From: Alkalicoccus halolimnae
GTDB taxonomy: Bacteria > Bacillota > Bacilli > Bacillales > Salisediminibacteriaceae
Direction of reading: 5' to 3'
DNA: 64,000 nt
Assembly (NCBI RefSeq): GCF_008014775.2
Contig: NZ_CP144914.1
Location: 2,418,001 to 2,482,000 of the forward strand
The notes beneath the pieces were generated by a model. It worked only from the letters and a program-made list of their open reading frames with translations, was not told where the DNA came from and searched no databases. The translations under genes and the position numbers were made by a program. Of this stretch, positions 27,283-35,643 are shown one piece after another (the stretch's first letter is position 1; each line of letters opens with the position of its first letter).

Positions 27283-28272
27283 TTATTGCATTTCCGAAGC
27301 TTCTGATTCTTTTCCTGCTTCATTAACCGAGGTAACATAATGACGCACCTCGCCTACATTCTCGGAAGAATAAGCTTTGCGTTCATACGTGGCGACACTG
27401 TCTACCTGTATAAATTCTCCATTTTCCTGCTCTTCATAGACACGGTAGCCGACGACATCTTCGTCACTCACCGCATGCCATGAAAACGAGGATCCGTTTA
27501 CGGCTGTATTTTCCGGTGCTTCAGGGAGAGAAAGTTCTTCCGCCTCCGAGGCTTCTTCTTCGACCAGTTCGCTGTAGACGACCAGCCTGTCATCATGTGT
27601 TCCAAATTCTTGGTTAAACGTCCCTGTACACGTAATGACGTTTAAATGTCTGCCTTCGCTAGCTCCGAAAATATCTTCGATCGGAGCTTCTTTTCGATCG
27701 TATTTTGCTACTTTCGTCACTTCAAAAGTTAATATTTCCCCTTTATCATCGGTCACCTGCATAAGGTCTCCTGCTTCCATTTGATCTAATTCGTAAAACA
27801 CCGCTGGTCCGGTACGGCTGTCCACGTGACCTGCCAATACGGCATTTCCTTGTTCTCCCGGCTTCACTCCTGGCTCAAACCAACCAATGCCTTCGGCAGA
27901 ATCAGGAACTTCCATTTGGCCATTATCCAGGATACCGACTTCTTCCACCGGCCCCTCTACATCGATAGAAGGAATGGTTAACGTTTCCGGAAGATGACGA
28001 GGAATTTCTTCTCTGGCAGGTTCAGTCAGGGAAGCTGTTTCCATCGCACGGGCCTCCTCAAAGGATTGAAATTCATGCATTTCCGCAAACTCACCGGTTT
28101 CCTTTTCTTGTTCCTCACTGCGAATATCTGCCTCCATTTCATCGTCTCTTTCGGACAACACCGCGGTTTCTGTTGGAGAAGAAAAGAAAGCGGAAGTGGT
28201 GACAAATCCTAAAACAACCACCGTGGCAATCAGAAGAGGGGATAAAATTAAATAGAGAAATTTCTTGATCAT
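27283..28272 (-). CDS. Class F sortase with C-terminal Fn3-like domain
   Basis: 329 residues. A membrane anchor (about 5-28) and an acidic linker lead to a sortase domain (about 90-235) starting LTIPSIDVEGPVEEVG. Catalytic residues are visible: His in VLAGHVDSRTGPA, Cys in NVITCTGTFN and Arg in DDRLVVYSEL. These match class F sortases, which cleave LPXTG-like signals and attach proteins to peptidoglycan. An extra C-terminal beta domain (about 245-329) resembles fibronectin type III and is unusual for a sortase. ATG 28272 follows AAGGAG. The next gene upstream encodes a protein with an MPATG sorting signal, its likely substrate. Confidence 0.88.
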   Translation of the reverse strand: MIKKFLYLILSPLLIATVVVLGFVTTSAFFSSPTETAVLSERDDEMEADIRSEEQEKETGEFAEMHEFQSFEEARAMETASLTEPAREEIPRHLPETLTIPSIDVEGPVEEVGILDNGQMEVPDSAEGIGWFEPGVKPGEQGNAVLAGHVDSRTGPAVFYELDQMEAGDLMQVTDDKGEILTFEVTKVAKYDRKEAPIEDIFGASEGRHLNVITCTGTFNQEFGTHDDRLVVYSELVEEEASEAEELSLPEAPENTAVNGSSFSWHAVSDEDVVGYRVYEEQENGEFIQVDSVATYERKAYSSENVGEVRHYVTSVNEAGKESEASEMQ

Positions 28273-28291
28273 AGGCTCCACTCCTTCTTCA

Positions 28292-28372
28292 GATAGTCAC
28301 GAAGAAGCAGCGTTTCTTCGTGACTATCTGAATATAAAAAAGGGAAAAGAGAAAAATTCCCCTTTTCCCGTG
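28292..28372 (-). terminator. Two tandem hairpins between sortase and surface-protein genes
   Basis: The hairpin with T run at 28340-28372 (GGGAAAAGGGG and CTTTTCCC) ends the upstream gene. A second, longer one (28292-28332, CAGATAGTCACGAAG with its complement) stands just before the sortase ribosome site. Sortase expression probably depends on partial read-through. Confidence 0.65.
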
Positions 28373-28380
28373 ATCGTTTC

Positions 28381-29739
28381 TTATCCTTGCGCATTTATCC
28401 TTTTACGTCCGTAAAGGAATGCTCCGGCTGCTGCTACAAAGGCTGTTGTCATTGCCCAAAGCAGCGTTGTATTAGAGGCTGTTCCTCCGAGTCCTGTTGC
28501 TGGCATTTCCTCTGGCATGCTCTCTCCAGCAAACTGTTCCGGCATTTGGGAAACAAAGGCGTTACTCAATACTTCTCCAAGTACAAACATATGGTGGAAA
28601 CCATGACGGAATTCTTCACTCCATGTTTGCTCGAAGTTTCCTGCTACATACGCATCAAACGTATTTGTTACATCGGCTACGTGAGCAGAAATCGCTTCTT
28701 CGCCAGCTTCCTGTGGAATGCCGCCTTCAGTAGCCTCATCGAGGAAAGCGGAGAATTCCACGACATAATCTGCAAGATTTTCGTCCGCTTCTTCCCGCGC
28801 TTCTTCGTCGCCTTCAACAGCGGCCGCGGTCATGTCACCAAAAAAGTTAATGTGACTCTGCCAGATCGGCTCAAACGCCTCTGCGCCTTCTTCTCCGTAT
28901 AGAGAATCGATCGCTGCCGTTAGATCTGCTGTATTTTCATCCAGTGCCCACTGTGCTTCATCAAAGTCATCTGCTCCATCAAAGCCTTTCTGCATGCCAA
29001 AGACTGCAAGGAAAAAGTGCTCCGAAAGTAAATGATTTAAATCGGACCGCAGATCTGCAGCGGGAGTAGAAACTTCTGTGTTATCGAATTCTTCTGGCAT
29101 TTGTTCAACAATGGCGCCGCCTAAAGTAACGCCGATGTCAAACATGTGATGGAACCCGCCCCGGAAGTTCTCATATGTTTCCTGAAACTCTCCGTCTGCA
29201 TAAGCATCGAATGTGTCCGTAACATCCGCTACATGGGCTGTAATCGCTTCTTCTCCAGCTTCCTGAGGTAAATTTCCTTCGGTTGCACTATCGAGGAAAG
29301 AAGAAAATTCCTGTACATAATTTTCAAGGTTTGTTTCTGCTTCCGTCCGCGCTTCCTCGTCGCCTTCTACCTCGGCCACTACCATGTCACCGAAGAAATT
29401 GATATGACTCTGCCAGATACGTTCAAATTCTTCTGCGCCCTCCGCACCATAAATCGAATCAATCGCAGCTGTAAGTTCTGCGGTGTTTTGATCCAGGGCG
29501 GCACCTGCCTGCGCTGCATCATCTGCCCCGTCATGGGCCTTTTGCATAAATGCGACGGTCAATGCGAAGTGCTCGGAAAACAACTGATCCAAATCTGCTC
29601 GGAAGTCCGCTGCGGGAGACGTGACCGACGCTTCTCCGTGGCCCTCCGCATGCTCCCCATGATCTGCTGCCATAGCGGCAGATGGTGCCATGACCAGAAG
29701 GGCACAAGATGATAAGACGGCTTTTTTCATTTTACTCAT
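28381..29739 (-). CDS. Sortase-anchored surface protein with two tandem His-containing helical domains
   Basis: 452 residues. A signal peptide (about 1-25) and a short His-rich stretch (HGEHAEGHGE) precede two copies of a roughly 180-residue helical domain (about 38-215 and 218-405). Each copy holds SEHF, IWQSHINFFGD, HVADVT and FHHMF, keeping histidines in the same places, so metal binding is plausible. The C-terminus has MPATGLGG, a hydrophobic helix and RKR: a sorting signal with Met for Leu in LPXTG. Many database entries for such domains carry misleading oxidase names; I assign no enzyme activity. The ATG has GGAG at 8 nt. A predicted ECF-type promoter lies at 29796-29823. Confidence 0.8.
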   Translation of the reverse strand: MSKMKKAVLSSCALLVMAPSAAMAADHGEHAEGHGEASVTSPAADFRADLDQLFSEHFALTVAFMQKAHDGADDAAQAGAALDQNTAELTAAIDSIYGAEGAEEFERIWQSHINFFGDMVVAEVEGDEEARTEAETNLENYVQEFSSFLDSATEGNLPQEAGEEAITAHVADVTDTFDAYADGEFQETYENFRGGFHHMFDIGVTLGGAIVEQMPEEFDNTEVSTPAADLRSDLNHLLSEHFFLAVFGMQKGFDGADDFDEAQWALDENTADLTAAIDSLYGEEGAEAFEPIWQSHINFFGDMTAAAVEGDEEAREEADENLADYVVEFSAFLDEATEGGIPQEAGEEAISAHVADVTNTFDAYVAGNFEQTWSEEFRHGFHHMFVLGEVLSNAFVSQMPEQFAGESMPEEMPATGLGGTASNTTLLWAMTTAFVAAAGAFLYGRKRINAQG

Positions 29740-29795
29740 TCTTCATTCTCCTCTCTGTGTGATAAATTTGATGAAACATTTCTTTCTTACCCTGA

Positions 29796-29823
29796 TAAAC
29801 GTAAAGAAAAGGAAAACGGATCA
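29796..29823 (-). promoter_or_regulatory. Predicted ECF-sigma promoter P1
   Basis: On the minus strand TGATCC (29823-29818), a 16-nt spacer and CGTTTA (29801-29796). The same -35/-10-like pair with 16-nt spacing occurs at 31298-31325, 32375-32402 and 35018-35045. Confidence 0.62.
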
Positions 29824-29998
29824 CTTTTAATGCGAATTTCTTAAAAAAATAGAAGGCATCAATATTTTTACCTTTCTTATTCTTCTCACTTTAGATGAAA
29901 CTCACAAAAAGGTTCCTTTTGACAAGTCAAAAGTTCTACCAAAAAGAATGAAATACTGAGATGTGACGCTTCATTTATACAACAAAGATAAGGAAAGT

Positions 29999-30583
29999 AT
30001 GATGAAAAAGCAGACATTGTCTTGTGATTTATCGATTATTTCTCCTGATGATATCGGTCGTCTATACATGAAAATTTCCGTTTGTATATCATCGAGATTA
30101 AAAGCACCGTCACCTTTTATAAATCGTCTACCACTGAAATGAGAGAGGACTTATGAAATACTCTATTTCTTCAAAGGTGGAAAGAAAAGAAGAAGCTCTT
30201 TCTTTTGATAGAATGCTAACTATGAGGGGACATGAAGCTACCTACGGATTGGAATAAAGGGAATCTTCCCTCTACTTAAGATAGAATTAATAGAAATTAA
30301 TACGTCTACACAAGCAATCAGAAGAGAAGAGGTTTTCATACTTTTAGCCCCTCAATCAAAAGAAAACGATACAGAATTTGGCATCGCTTTGATATTATGT
30401 AAAGAAATATATGTCCACGTTTTAGAACCTAACTACAAAGAGAACTGGGAAGATGTTCCCTGCCGCCATGGTCCTTTTATGAAAATATGTACAGAAACGA
30501 TCGTGCATTTGCTTGATTGTATTCAAAGAGCTTATCAAACCTCTTTGCCTGACGAAGAGCAGGAGCTCCACACACACAAATAA
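29999..30583 (+). other. Cluster of small open frames, possibly one broken gene
   Basis: Three successive plus-strand frames: 47 codons from ATG 29999 (site AAGGAAAG), 34 codons from ATG 30153 (site GAGAGG), and an open stretch of about 115 codons from 30236 to the stop at 30583 that lacks any early start codon. The last one reads protein-like (REEVFILLAPQSKEN, IYVHVLEPNYKENW). I do not recognise the family. Its final 80 bases are duplicated at 31462-31540 as part of the CHRD duplication. Confidence 0.35.
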
Positions 30584-31226
30584 AAAAGAAAGCCCCCACA
30601 AGTAAGGAACTTTCTTTTCGTGTAATTTACGCTGTTGCTTTGTTACGACGACCCATCATGACGACTCCACCAGCTAAGGCAGCGAATAGTCCAATCATTG
30701 TATAGAGAGGACCGTTGGAGGCTGTGTCTGCCATTTCATCGCCTTCCACATCGTCCGCCATTTCCAGCTGTCCACGAATTTCCCCGTCTGGAAACTCTTC
30801 TGTGTGAAGGTTCACGTAGATGTTACCCTCTACAAGCGTCTCAGAAAACTCTTCCCAGCTCAAATCGCCTACTAAATCGTCTTCTGTTAATGTCCCTGTA
30901 GCCACTTCTCCATCGTAATCCATCGCTTCGTCATTTTCAAAAAGGAAGAGCTCGACGGGACCATCTTCTCCGCGTGGGCCACTATGGAAGTGACCGGCAA
31001 GTGTATCATTTAAATCATGAGCCTCCACAGTGAAATCCAGAGACTCTCCATCGTCACTTACCTCCACATGCGCTTCTCCTGTCGCATCACTATCTACGTC
31101 CATGACTTCCTCTTCCGGGACCAGATCAGCCATAAATTCCTGTCCTTCGTGTGCTGCGGACGCCGATCCGGCAAATCCTGCAAACGCTACCACTGATGCG
31201 GTCGATACTGCAAATACTTTTTTCAT
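30503..31226. repeat. Tandem duplication, unit 1
   Basis: Nearly identical over about 720 bp to 31460-32183, offset 957 bp. It covers the end of an unidentified ORF, the shared terminator region and the complete CHRD gene up to its start codon. Upstream of the ATG the two copies diverge at once. Confidence 0.92.
30627..31226 (-). CDS. CHRD-domain surface protein, copy 1, with atypical sorting signal
   Basis: 199 residues. A signal peptide (about 1-27, ending ASAAHEG) leads into a CHRD domain (about 30-155), visible as HVEVSDDGESLDFTVEAHDL, AGHFHSGPRGEDGPV and NIYVNLHTEEFPDGEIRGQL. CHRD is a beta-sandwich named from chordin. The tail has MADTASNG, a hydrophobic helix and MGRRNKATA. This has the layout of a sorting signal and resembles LPXTA(S), the type used by class D sortases; such a sortase is encoded at 33395. 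It is almost identical to copy 2; the few changes are near the N-terminus. A predicted ECF-type promoter lies at 31298-31325. Confidence 0.87.
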   Translation of the reverse strand: MKKVFAVSTASVVAFAGFAGSASAAHEGQEFMADLVPEEEVMDVDSDATGEAHVEVSDDGESLDFTVEAHDLNDTLAGHFHSGPRGEDGPVELFLFENDEAMDYDGEVATGTLTEDDLVGDLSWEEFSETLVEGNIYVNLHTEEFPDGEIRGQLEMADDVEGDEMADTASNGPLYTMIGLFAALAGGVVMMGRRNKATA

Positions 31227-31297
31227 TTTACTCGTTCTCCTCTCTGTGTGATAAATTTGAAAAAGAATTTTAGTTAAAAATTCCTTTCCTGTCCTGG

Positions 31298-31325
31298 TAA
31301 ACGTAAAGAAAAGGAAAATGGATCA
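31298..31325 (-). promoter_or_regulatory. Predicted ECF-sigma promoter P2
   Basis: TGATCC, 16-nt spacer, CGTTTA on the minus strand. About 170 bp around it (31227-31410) are homologous to the region upstream of the MPATG protein (29740-29920), so a promoter block was shared between the two genes. Confidence 0.62.
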
Positions 31326-31459
31326 CTTTTAATGTGAATTTTTTATGAAAAATAAAAGAAATCAACATCTTCATCTTTTTTTCTTCTCACTTTAGTAGAA
31401 ACACGCAAAAATTTTTTTGTAACTGCCCCATCTCAGAAAAAATAAATTCAGAAAAGATC

Positions 31460-32183
31460 GCGCATTTGCTTGATTGTATTCAAAGAGCTTATCAAACCTC
31501 TTTGCCTGACGAAGAGCAGGAGCTCCACACACACAAATAAAAAAGAAAGCCCCCACAAGTAAGGAACTTTCTTTTCGTGTAATTTACGCTGTTGCTTTGT
31601 TACGACGACCCATCATGACGACTCCACCAGCTAAGGCAGCGAATAGTCCAATCATTGTATAGAGAGGACCGTTGGAGGCTGTGTCTGCCATTTCATCGCC
31701 TTCCACATCGTCCGCCATTTCCAGCTGTCCACGAATTTCCCCGTCTGGAAACTCTTCTGTGTGAAGGTTCACGTAGATGTTACCCTCTACAAGCGTCTCA
31801 GAAAACTCTTCCCAGCTCAAATCGCCTACTAAATCGTCTTCTGTTAATGTCCCTGTAGCCACTTCTCCGTCGTAATCCATCGCTTCGTCATTTTCAAAAA
31901 GGAAGAGCTCGACGGGACCATCTTCTCCGCGTGGGCCACTATGGAAGTGACCGGCGAGCGTATCATTCAAATCATGAGCTTCGACAGTGAAATCCAGAGA
32001 CTCTCCATCATCACTTACTTCCACGTGTGCGTGTCCGGTCGCATCACTATCTACGTCCATGACTTCCTCATCCGGGACCAGATCAGCCATAAATTCCTGT
32101 CCTTCGTGTGCTGCGGATGCCGAGCCGGCAAATCCTGCAAACGCGACCATTGATGCGGTCGATACTGCCAATACTTTTTTCAT
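31460..32183. repeat. Tandem duplication, unit 2
   Basis: The second unit of the duplication described at 30503-31226. Differences are mostly single bases clustered in the 5' third of the gene (for example 32025-32160). Confidence 0.92.
31584..32183 (-). CDS. CHRD-domain surface protein, copy 2
   Basis: 199 residues, differing from copy 1 at only a handful of positions (for example VLAVSTASMVAF versus VFAVSTASVVAF, and GHAHVEV versus GEAHVEV). It has the same signal peptide, CHRD domain and MADTAS-hydrophobic-RRNK tail. Its upstream region is unrelated to that of copy 1, with no TGATCC-N16-CGTTTA match, so the two copies are probably expressed under different conditions. AAGGAGTG precedes the ATG. 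Confidence 0.87.
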   Translation of the reverse strand: MKKVLAVSTASMVAFAGFAGSASAAHEGQEFMADLVPDEEVMDVDSDATGHAHVEVSDDGESLDFTVEAHDLNDTLAGHFHSGPRGEDGPVELFLFENDEAMDYDGEVATGTLTEDDLVGDLSWEEFSETLVEGNIYVNLHTEEFPDGEIRGQLEMADDVEGDEMADTASNGPLYTMIGLFAALAGGVVMMGRRNKATA

Positions 32184-32374
32184 ATCATCACTCCTTTTTC
32201 AAAGTTCGCTTTGCAGCGACAGGTACTCTTTACCCAAATTTTCAAAATAATATGTTTTTTTATGTAAAAACACAGGTTTCTTCATATAAATAACTTTATT
32301 TCCCTTTTATCCCAAAAATTAAATGATGTGATTTTTATAAAGATTTTAATAGGAAAATTTAGTTAGTAGAAGAG

Positions 32375-32402
32375 TGATCTTTTTTGCGGTCAACTCCGTA
32401 GT
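32375..32402 (+). promoter_or_regulatory. Predicted ECF-sigma promoter P3
   Basis: TGATCT, 16-nt spacer, CGTAGT on the plus strand, 37 nt before the first DoxX start codon. It drives the DoxX-DoxX-sortase D operon. Confidence 0.55.
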
Positions 32403-32438
32403 ATAGGGTAAGGAATCTTTCAGAAAAGGAGGAAGACC

Positions 32439-32903
32439 ATGATGGATAAATCTATGGAATGGGCGCTATTAATTGGACGGTTTGTGTTAGGGAGCATCAT
32501 GACAGGTCACGGGTTAGCCAAAGTATTTTCTCTGACACGTGTGCTGGAAACCTTTGAACAATTGGGGATTCCCCCACTGGCGACCTTAGGGATGATCGGA
32601 ATTGAAGTCATTGGCGGCATCGCTCTTTTGTTAGGAATAGGCGTTCGTCTCGCTTCTTTTTTTCTCAGTACGGTCATGCTTGGTGCCGTTTTGTTTGATT
32701 GGTCTCTTGGACTCCTTGCCGGGTACGAATTTCCACTGGCGCTGTTTGGTCTATCCTTGTTTTATACGTTAGTTCCCTGCCAATTAGGTATTTTAAAACT
32801 GCCTTTTCCATATGAAACCTATCGAATTTTCAAACGCCTGTTCTCGAAAAAAAGCACCCGTGGGACTTTGCAGAACCTTAATGAAAGAAGGAGATCCTCA
32901 TGA
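32439..32903 (+). CDS. DoxX-family membrane protein 1
   Basis: A 154-residue protein with four membrane helices. It shows the DoxX signature RFVLGSIMTGHGLAKVF near the N-terminus, then GIEVIGGIALLLGIGVRLAS. DoxX proteins are small membrane subunits linked with redox or quinone functions in some bacteria; here the role is unknown. The C-terminal 30 residues are basic and cytoplasmic. AGGAGG precedes the ATG. The stop overlaps the start of DoxX 2 (ATGA). Confidence 0.85.
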   Translation: MMDKSMEWALLIGRFVLGSIMTGHGLAKVFSLTRVLETFEQLGIPPLATLGMIGIEVIGGIALLLGIGVRLASFFLSTVMLGAVLFDWSLGLLAGYEFPLALFGLSLFYTLVPCQLGILKLPFPYETYRIFKRLFSKKSTRGTLQNLNERRRSS

Positions 32904-33328
32904 ATGTTTCCAGAGTCTGGGCCTTTTTTATTCTTCGAATGATAGCAGGAGCCATCTTTCTAACTCACGGGATAGATAAATGGTTTCGTATGGATTACAA
33001 CACAGCGATGTTTGAGAATTACGGATTGACTAGAGAACTCATGTTAAGTGTCGGTGCTTTAGAAATACTAGCCGGCTTCTCGTTTCTGAAAGGGATGGCC
33101 ATAAAAATAGCTGCGGTTGTATTAACCCTGATCATGGCGGGAGCTATTGTCATCGCCCGCTTTTCGTTTGGGTTGATAGGAGGGTATGATTTACCTTTAG
33201 CGATGTTTGCCATCTGCCTTTTGTTCGTCTTTACGAACAAAAGGAACCATTCGTTTTCCCTCATCCTTTCTTCCACTCGTTCTTTCTACCAAAATATCTT
33301 CCATAAAGTTCGAAAAACGAATGGGTGA
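32900..33328 (+). CDS. DoxX-family membrane protein 2
   Basis: A 142-residue DoxX-like protein with four helices. RMIAGAIFLTHGIDKWF and GALEILAGFSFLKGMAIK correspond to the same motifs as in the preceding gene. The 4-nt overlap implies translational coupling, and the two may form a heteromeric membrane complex. A class D sortase gene follows 66 nt downstream on the same strand, so an envelope role tied to anchored CHRD proteins is inferred. Confidence 0.85.
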   Translation: MNVSRVWAFFILRMIAGAIFLTHGIDKWFRMDYNTAMFENYGLTRELMLSVGALEILAGFSFLKGMAIKIAAVVLTLIMAGAIVIARFSFGLIGGYDLPLAMFAICLLFVFTNKRNHSFSLILSSTRSFYQNIFHKVRKTNG

Positions 33329-33394
33329 AAAGAGATTGCCAGGAAACAAAAACGGGAACGGTCGGCATAGTAAGAAATAGAAGGAGGTAAAATA

Positions 33395-34096
33395 GTGGTA
33401 AATAAACTTGCGTACGCTTTGATTTTAGTCGGCATTTTATTTGGTGGATGGAACGGGTATGTGTGGGCGACCGAAAGTTCTTCCGGCCAGGAGCAATTAG
33501 AAGAAAATGATATTGCCCCTTCCGAAGTAATCTCGACCACGGAAAAAGCTGATTCGATGCAGGGAGAGAGACTTCCCGATGAAAAGAGCAGCGATCAAAA
33601 AGATGATCCTTCTTCCTCCTCGCTGTCTCGTGCCGAGGAAACCGAAGAGGAAACAGCACCACGCGAGGACTATGATTATGAGAAGGGCGACGACGTCGGA
33701 TGGCTGCTTATTCCTTCCCTCGATATGAAATACCCGGTGTATTGGGGTACTGATGATGAGACCCTGACACAAGGGGTTGGATATCATGAAGGAGACTTTA
33801 CAACCCCTCCTGATGGATTGGGACACACGGTCCTTTCCGGTCACCGGGATACCGTCTTCCGGGAGCTTGGAGATGTCGAAGAAGGCGCGGCGATTTTCGT
33901 CCAATTTGAAGGGGTGCAGTACGAATATGAACTGGAAAAAACATGGATCACGGATGCGGATGACCGCACCGTCATCGTGGATAAAGAAGAGCCGACATTA
34001 ACGCTGACCACGTGCTATCCGTTTAATTTTATCGGTGCCGCCCCTGATCGTTATATCATGGAAGCTTCTCTCGTAGATACAGTAGACATGGAATAA
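33395..34096 (+). CDS. Class D sortase
   Basis: 233 residues. An N-terminal membrane helix (about 5-25), an acidic linker (about 28-100) and a sortase domain (about 100-233) with LLIPSLDMKYPVYWGTDDETL. The catalytic His is in LSGHRDTVFREL, Cys in LTLTTCYPFNFIG and Arg in APDRYIMEA. The TLTTCYPF..IG..PDRYI block is typical of class D enzymes, which often prefer LPXTA-type signals. Start GTG 33395 with AGGAGG 6 nt upstream. It is the last gene of the DoxX operon, with a terminator at 34143. Likely substrates are the two CHRD proteins. Confidence 0.9.
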   Translation: MVNKLAYALILVGILFGGWNGYVWATESSSGQEQLEENDIAPSEVISTTEKADSMQGERLPDEKSSDQKDDPSSSSLSRAEETEEETAPREDYDYEKGDDVGWLLIPSLDMKYPVYWGTDDETLTQGVGYHEGDFTTPPDGLGHTVLSGHRDTVFRELGDVEEGAAIFVQFEGVQYEYELEKTWITDADDRTVIVDKEEPTLTLTTCYPFNFIGAAPDRYIMEASLVDTVDME

Positions 34097-34142
34097 TGTC
34101 TTTTGATATGAACGGTTTTAAGAGGTTAGAAGATAGTTGTAC

Positions 34143-34192
34143 AAAAGAGGCGAGATTATTCCATATCGGAGGAGTGATACCGCCTCTTTTTT
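34143..34192 (+). terminator. Operon terminator after sortase D
   Basis: AAAGAGGCG pairs with CGCCTCTTT and a T run follows. Confidence 0.75.
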
Positions 34193-35017
34193 TGGCCTCC
34201 CCTATCGCATGCTCTTTCTTCTACAAAAATTTTTAAATTCGTTTGAGATAAACAGGGGAAACAGCCATTCCTCCGTGTCCCTCGATACAAAGCCGACCCC
34301 GATAGTTGAGTGTTTCCTACCCGGATCTATGTGTTTTAACACCCTGTTTTTCGCTTCCATTTTATATCATCCTCTGGAAAGCCCCTTGCATTTCCTCTTG
34401 GTGCCCCCTCTCTCCGTAAACATCTTTTATAGATTCCCACATCCAAATTAGGAAGCTAATGCTCAATGTATTCCTTTGTTTTTTACTTGTTTACGTTTTT
34501 TCATCCAGATAGGCCTCGCAATTTACAGCCAATCCTTTCAGGGTCTTAAGCAAACAAACCGTCATCTTCTTTTTCAATTATCCCGGAGCACTTATAAAAA
34601 GCCAGTCCGCGACGCGCCCGAAAATAGACTCGCAGACCCTCTTATACCAACACGACAGATCTAAACAAATAACAGAACTGCCTACTTCTATTTTTATCAT
34701 CTGCCTCTTTATTCTGATAATATACAACGTAGGTGGCGTTTTATCAGCTCTGCTGTTGTTTATTGTTCCAACAGGTCATCTACTCTCCTCTTCGTGGTTA
34801 GGAAGGGGGAACATGAAGGCGGTCGTTCTTAAGGAAGAATATAGGGCAGGGAAGCTTAACCAAAATAGTACGGAAAACGACTTTCTTATTTCTTTTGAAA
34901 AACGAAAGGGAAAACTTACATAGCGGTCGGTGTGAAATAATCTTTTTAGTGGATCCGGAAAAAAGATCCAATCGGCTCCAAAAACACCGCCGCAGCCAAT
35001 AAAAGTTTTCATGGGAA
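34193..35017. other. Intergenic region without supported gene
   Basis: Only short frames. A 36-codon ATG frame at 34814-34924 has a site (AAGGGGG, 3 nt) that is too close and begins like an alcohol dehydrogenase (MKAVVLKEEY), but this is not enough to call a remnant. Confidence 0.45.
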
Positions 35018-35045
35018 TGATCAAATCCCGGTTTCCTTTCGTTAA
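35018..35045 (+). promoter_or_regulatory. Predicted autoregulatory ECF-sigma promoter P4
   Basis: TGATCA, 16-nt spacer, CGTTAA, 37 nt before the sigma-factor start codon. Same element and spacing as P1-P3. Confidence 0.6.
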
Positions 35046-35082
35046 TAGGGGTAGAAGCGTGTTTCTGGAGAAGGAGGGTCAT

Positions 35083-35643
35083 ATGGAAAAGCACGAAGAC
35101 GTACAATTGTACGAGCGCCTCCATGCCAAGGATCAGGCCGCAATGGAAATGCTTTACGACAAGTATGGGAAGCTGCTCTATTCGTTTGCCTATAAAATGG
35201 TTTACAATTCCGCGGGAGCGGAGGAAGTGGTACAGGAAGTAATGATTAAGCTATGGAGGGGAAAAGGGGTCTATTCTGCTGAAAAAGGAAGGTTTACCAC
35301 CTGGCTGCTTACGATCACCCGCCACACTGCCATCGATTATCTTCGAAAGCAGAAGAGACATACGGAAGACGTGATCCATCAGGAAACAGAGCACGAAGAC
35401 TCCCAGCCCGGCGTAGAGGAAATGGTGGAATGGAAGCACCGGAGTGAACGGGTAAAGGAAGCGATGCGTGTGCTCAAGGAAGAGCAGCGCCTAATTATTG
35501 ACATGTTTTACTTTAAAGGCTACTCCCAGAAAACGATAGCGGAAAAGGTTAATGTGCCTCTCGGAACAGTGAAAGGCCGTATCCGGCTGGCTTTAAAGCA
35601 TTTGAAGGATGAACTTTATGAAGAAAGGAGGGATTGGCAGTGA
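35083..35643 (+). CDS. ECF RNA polymerase sigma factor
   Basis: 186 residues. Sigma-70 region 2 (about 20-85) has LYDKYGKLLYSFAYKMV and EVVQEVMIKLWRG, then TWLLTITRHTAIDYLRKQKR. Region 4 (about 125-180) has EEQRLIIDMFYFKGYSQKTIAEKVNVPLGTVKGRIRLALKHL. ATG 35083 with GGAGGG is the start; an upstream in-frame ATG at 35011 falls within the predicted promoter. It overlaps the anti-sigma gene by 4 nt. The predicted promoter P4 matches those of the sortase-locus genes, so it probably activates itself and them. Confidence 0.93.
   Translation: MEKHEDVQLYERLHAKDQAAMEMLYDKYGKLLYSFAYKMVYNSAGAEEVVQEVMIKLWRGKGVYSAEKGRFTTWLLTITRHTAIDYLRKQKRHTEDVIHQETEHEDSQPGVEEMVEWKHRSERVKEAMRVLKEEQRLIIDMFYFKGYSQKTIAEKVNVPLGTVKGRIRLALKHLKDELYEERRDWQ

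Noticed and set aside
27283..34096. Interpreting the locus as a pilus gene cluster
   Set aside because: No pilin-like subunits with pilin motifs or E-boxes; the sorted proteins are a helical His-containing protein and CHRD proteins.
34814..34924. 36-codon ORF beginning like an alcohol dehydrogenase
   Set aside because: Only ten residues suggest similarity and the rest is unrelated; ribosome site too close to the start.
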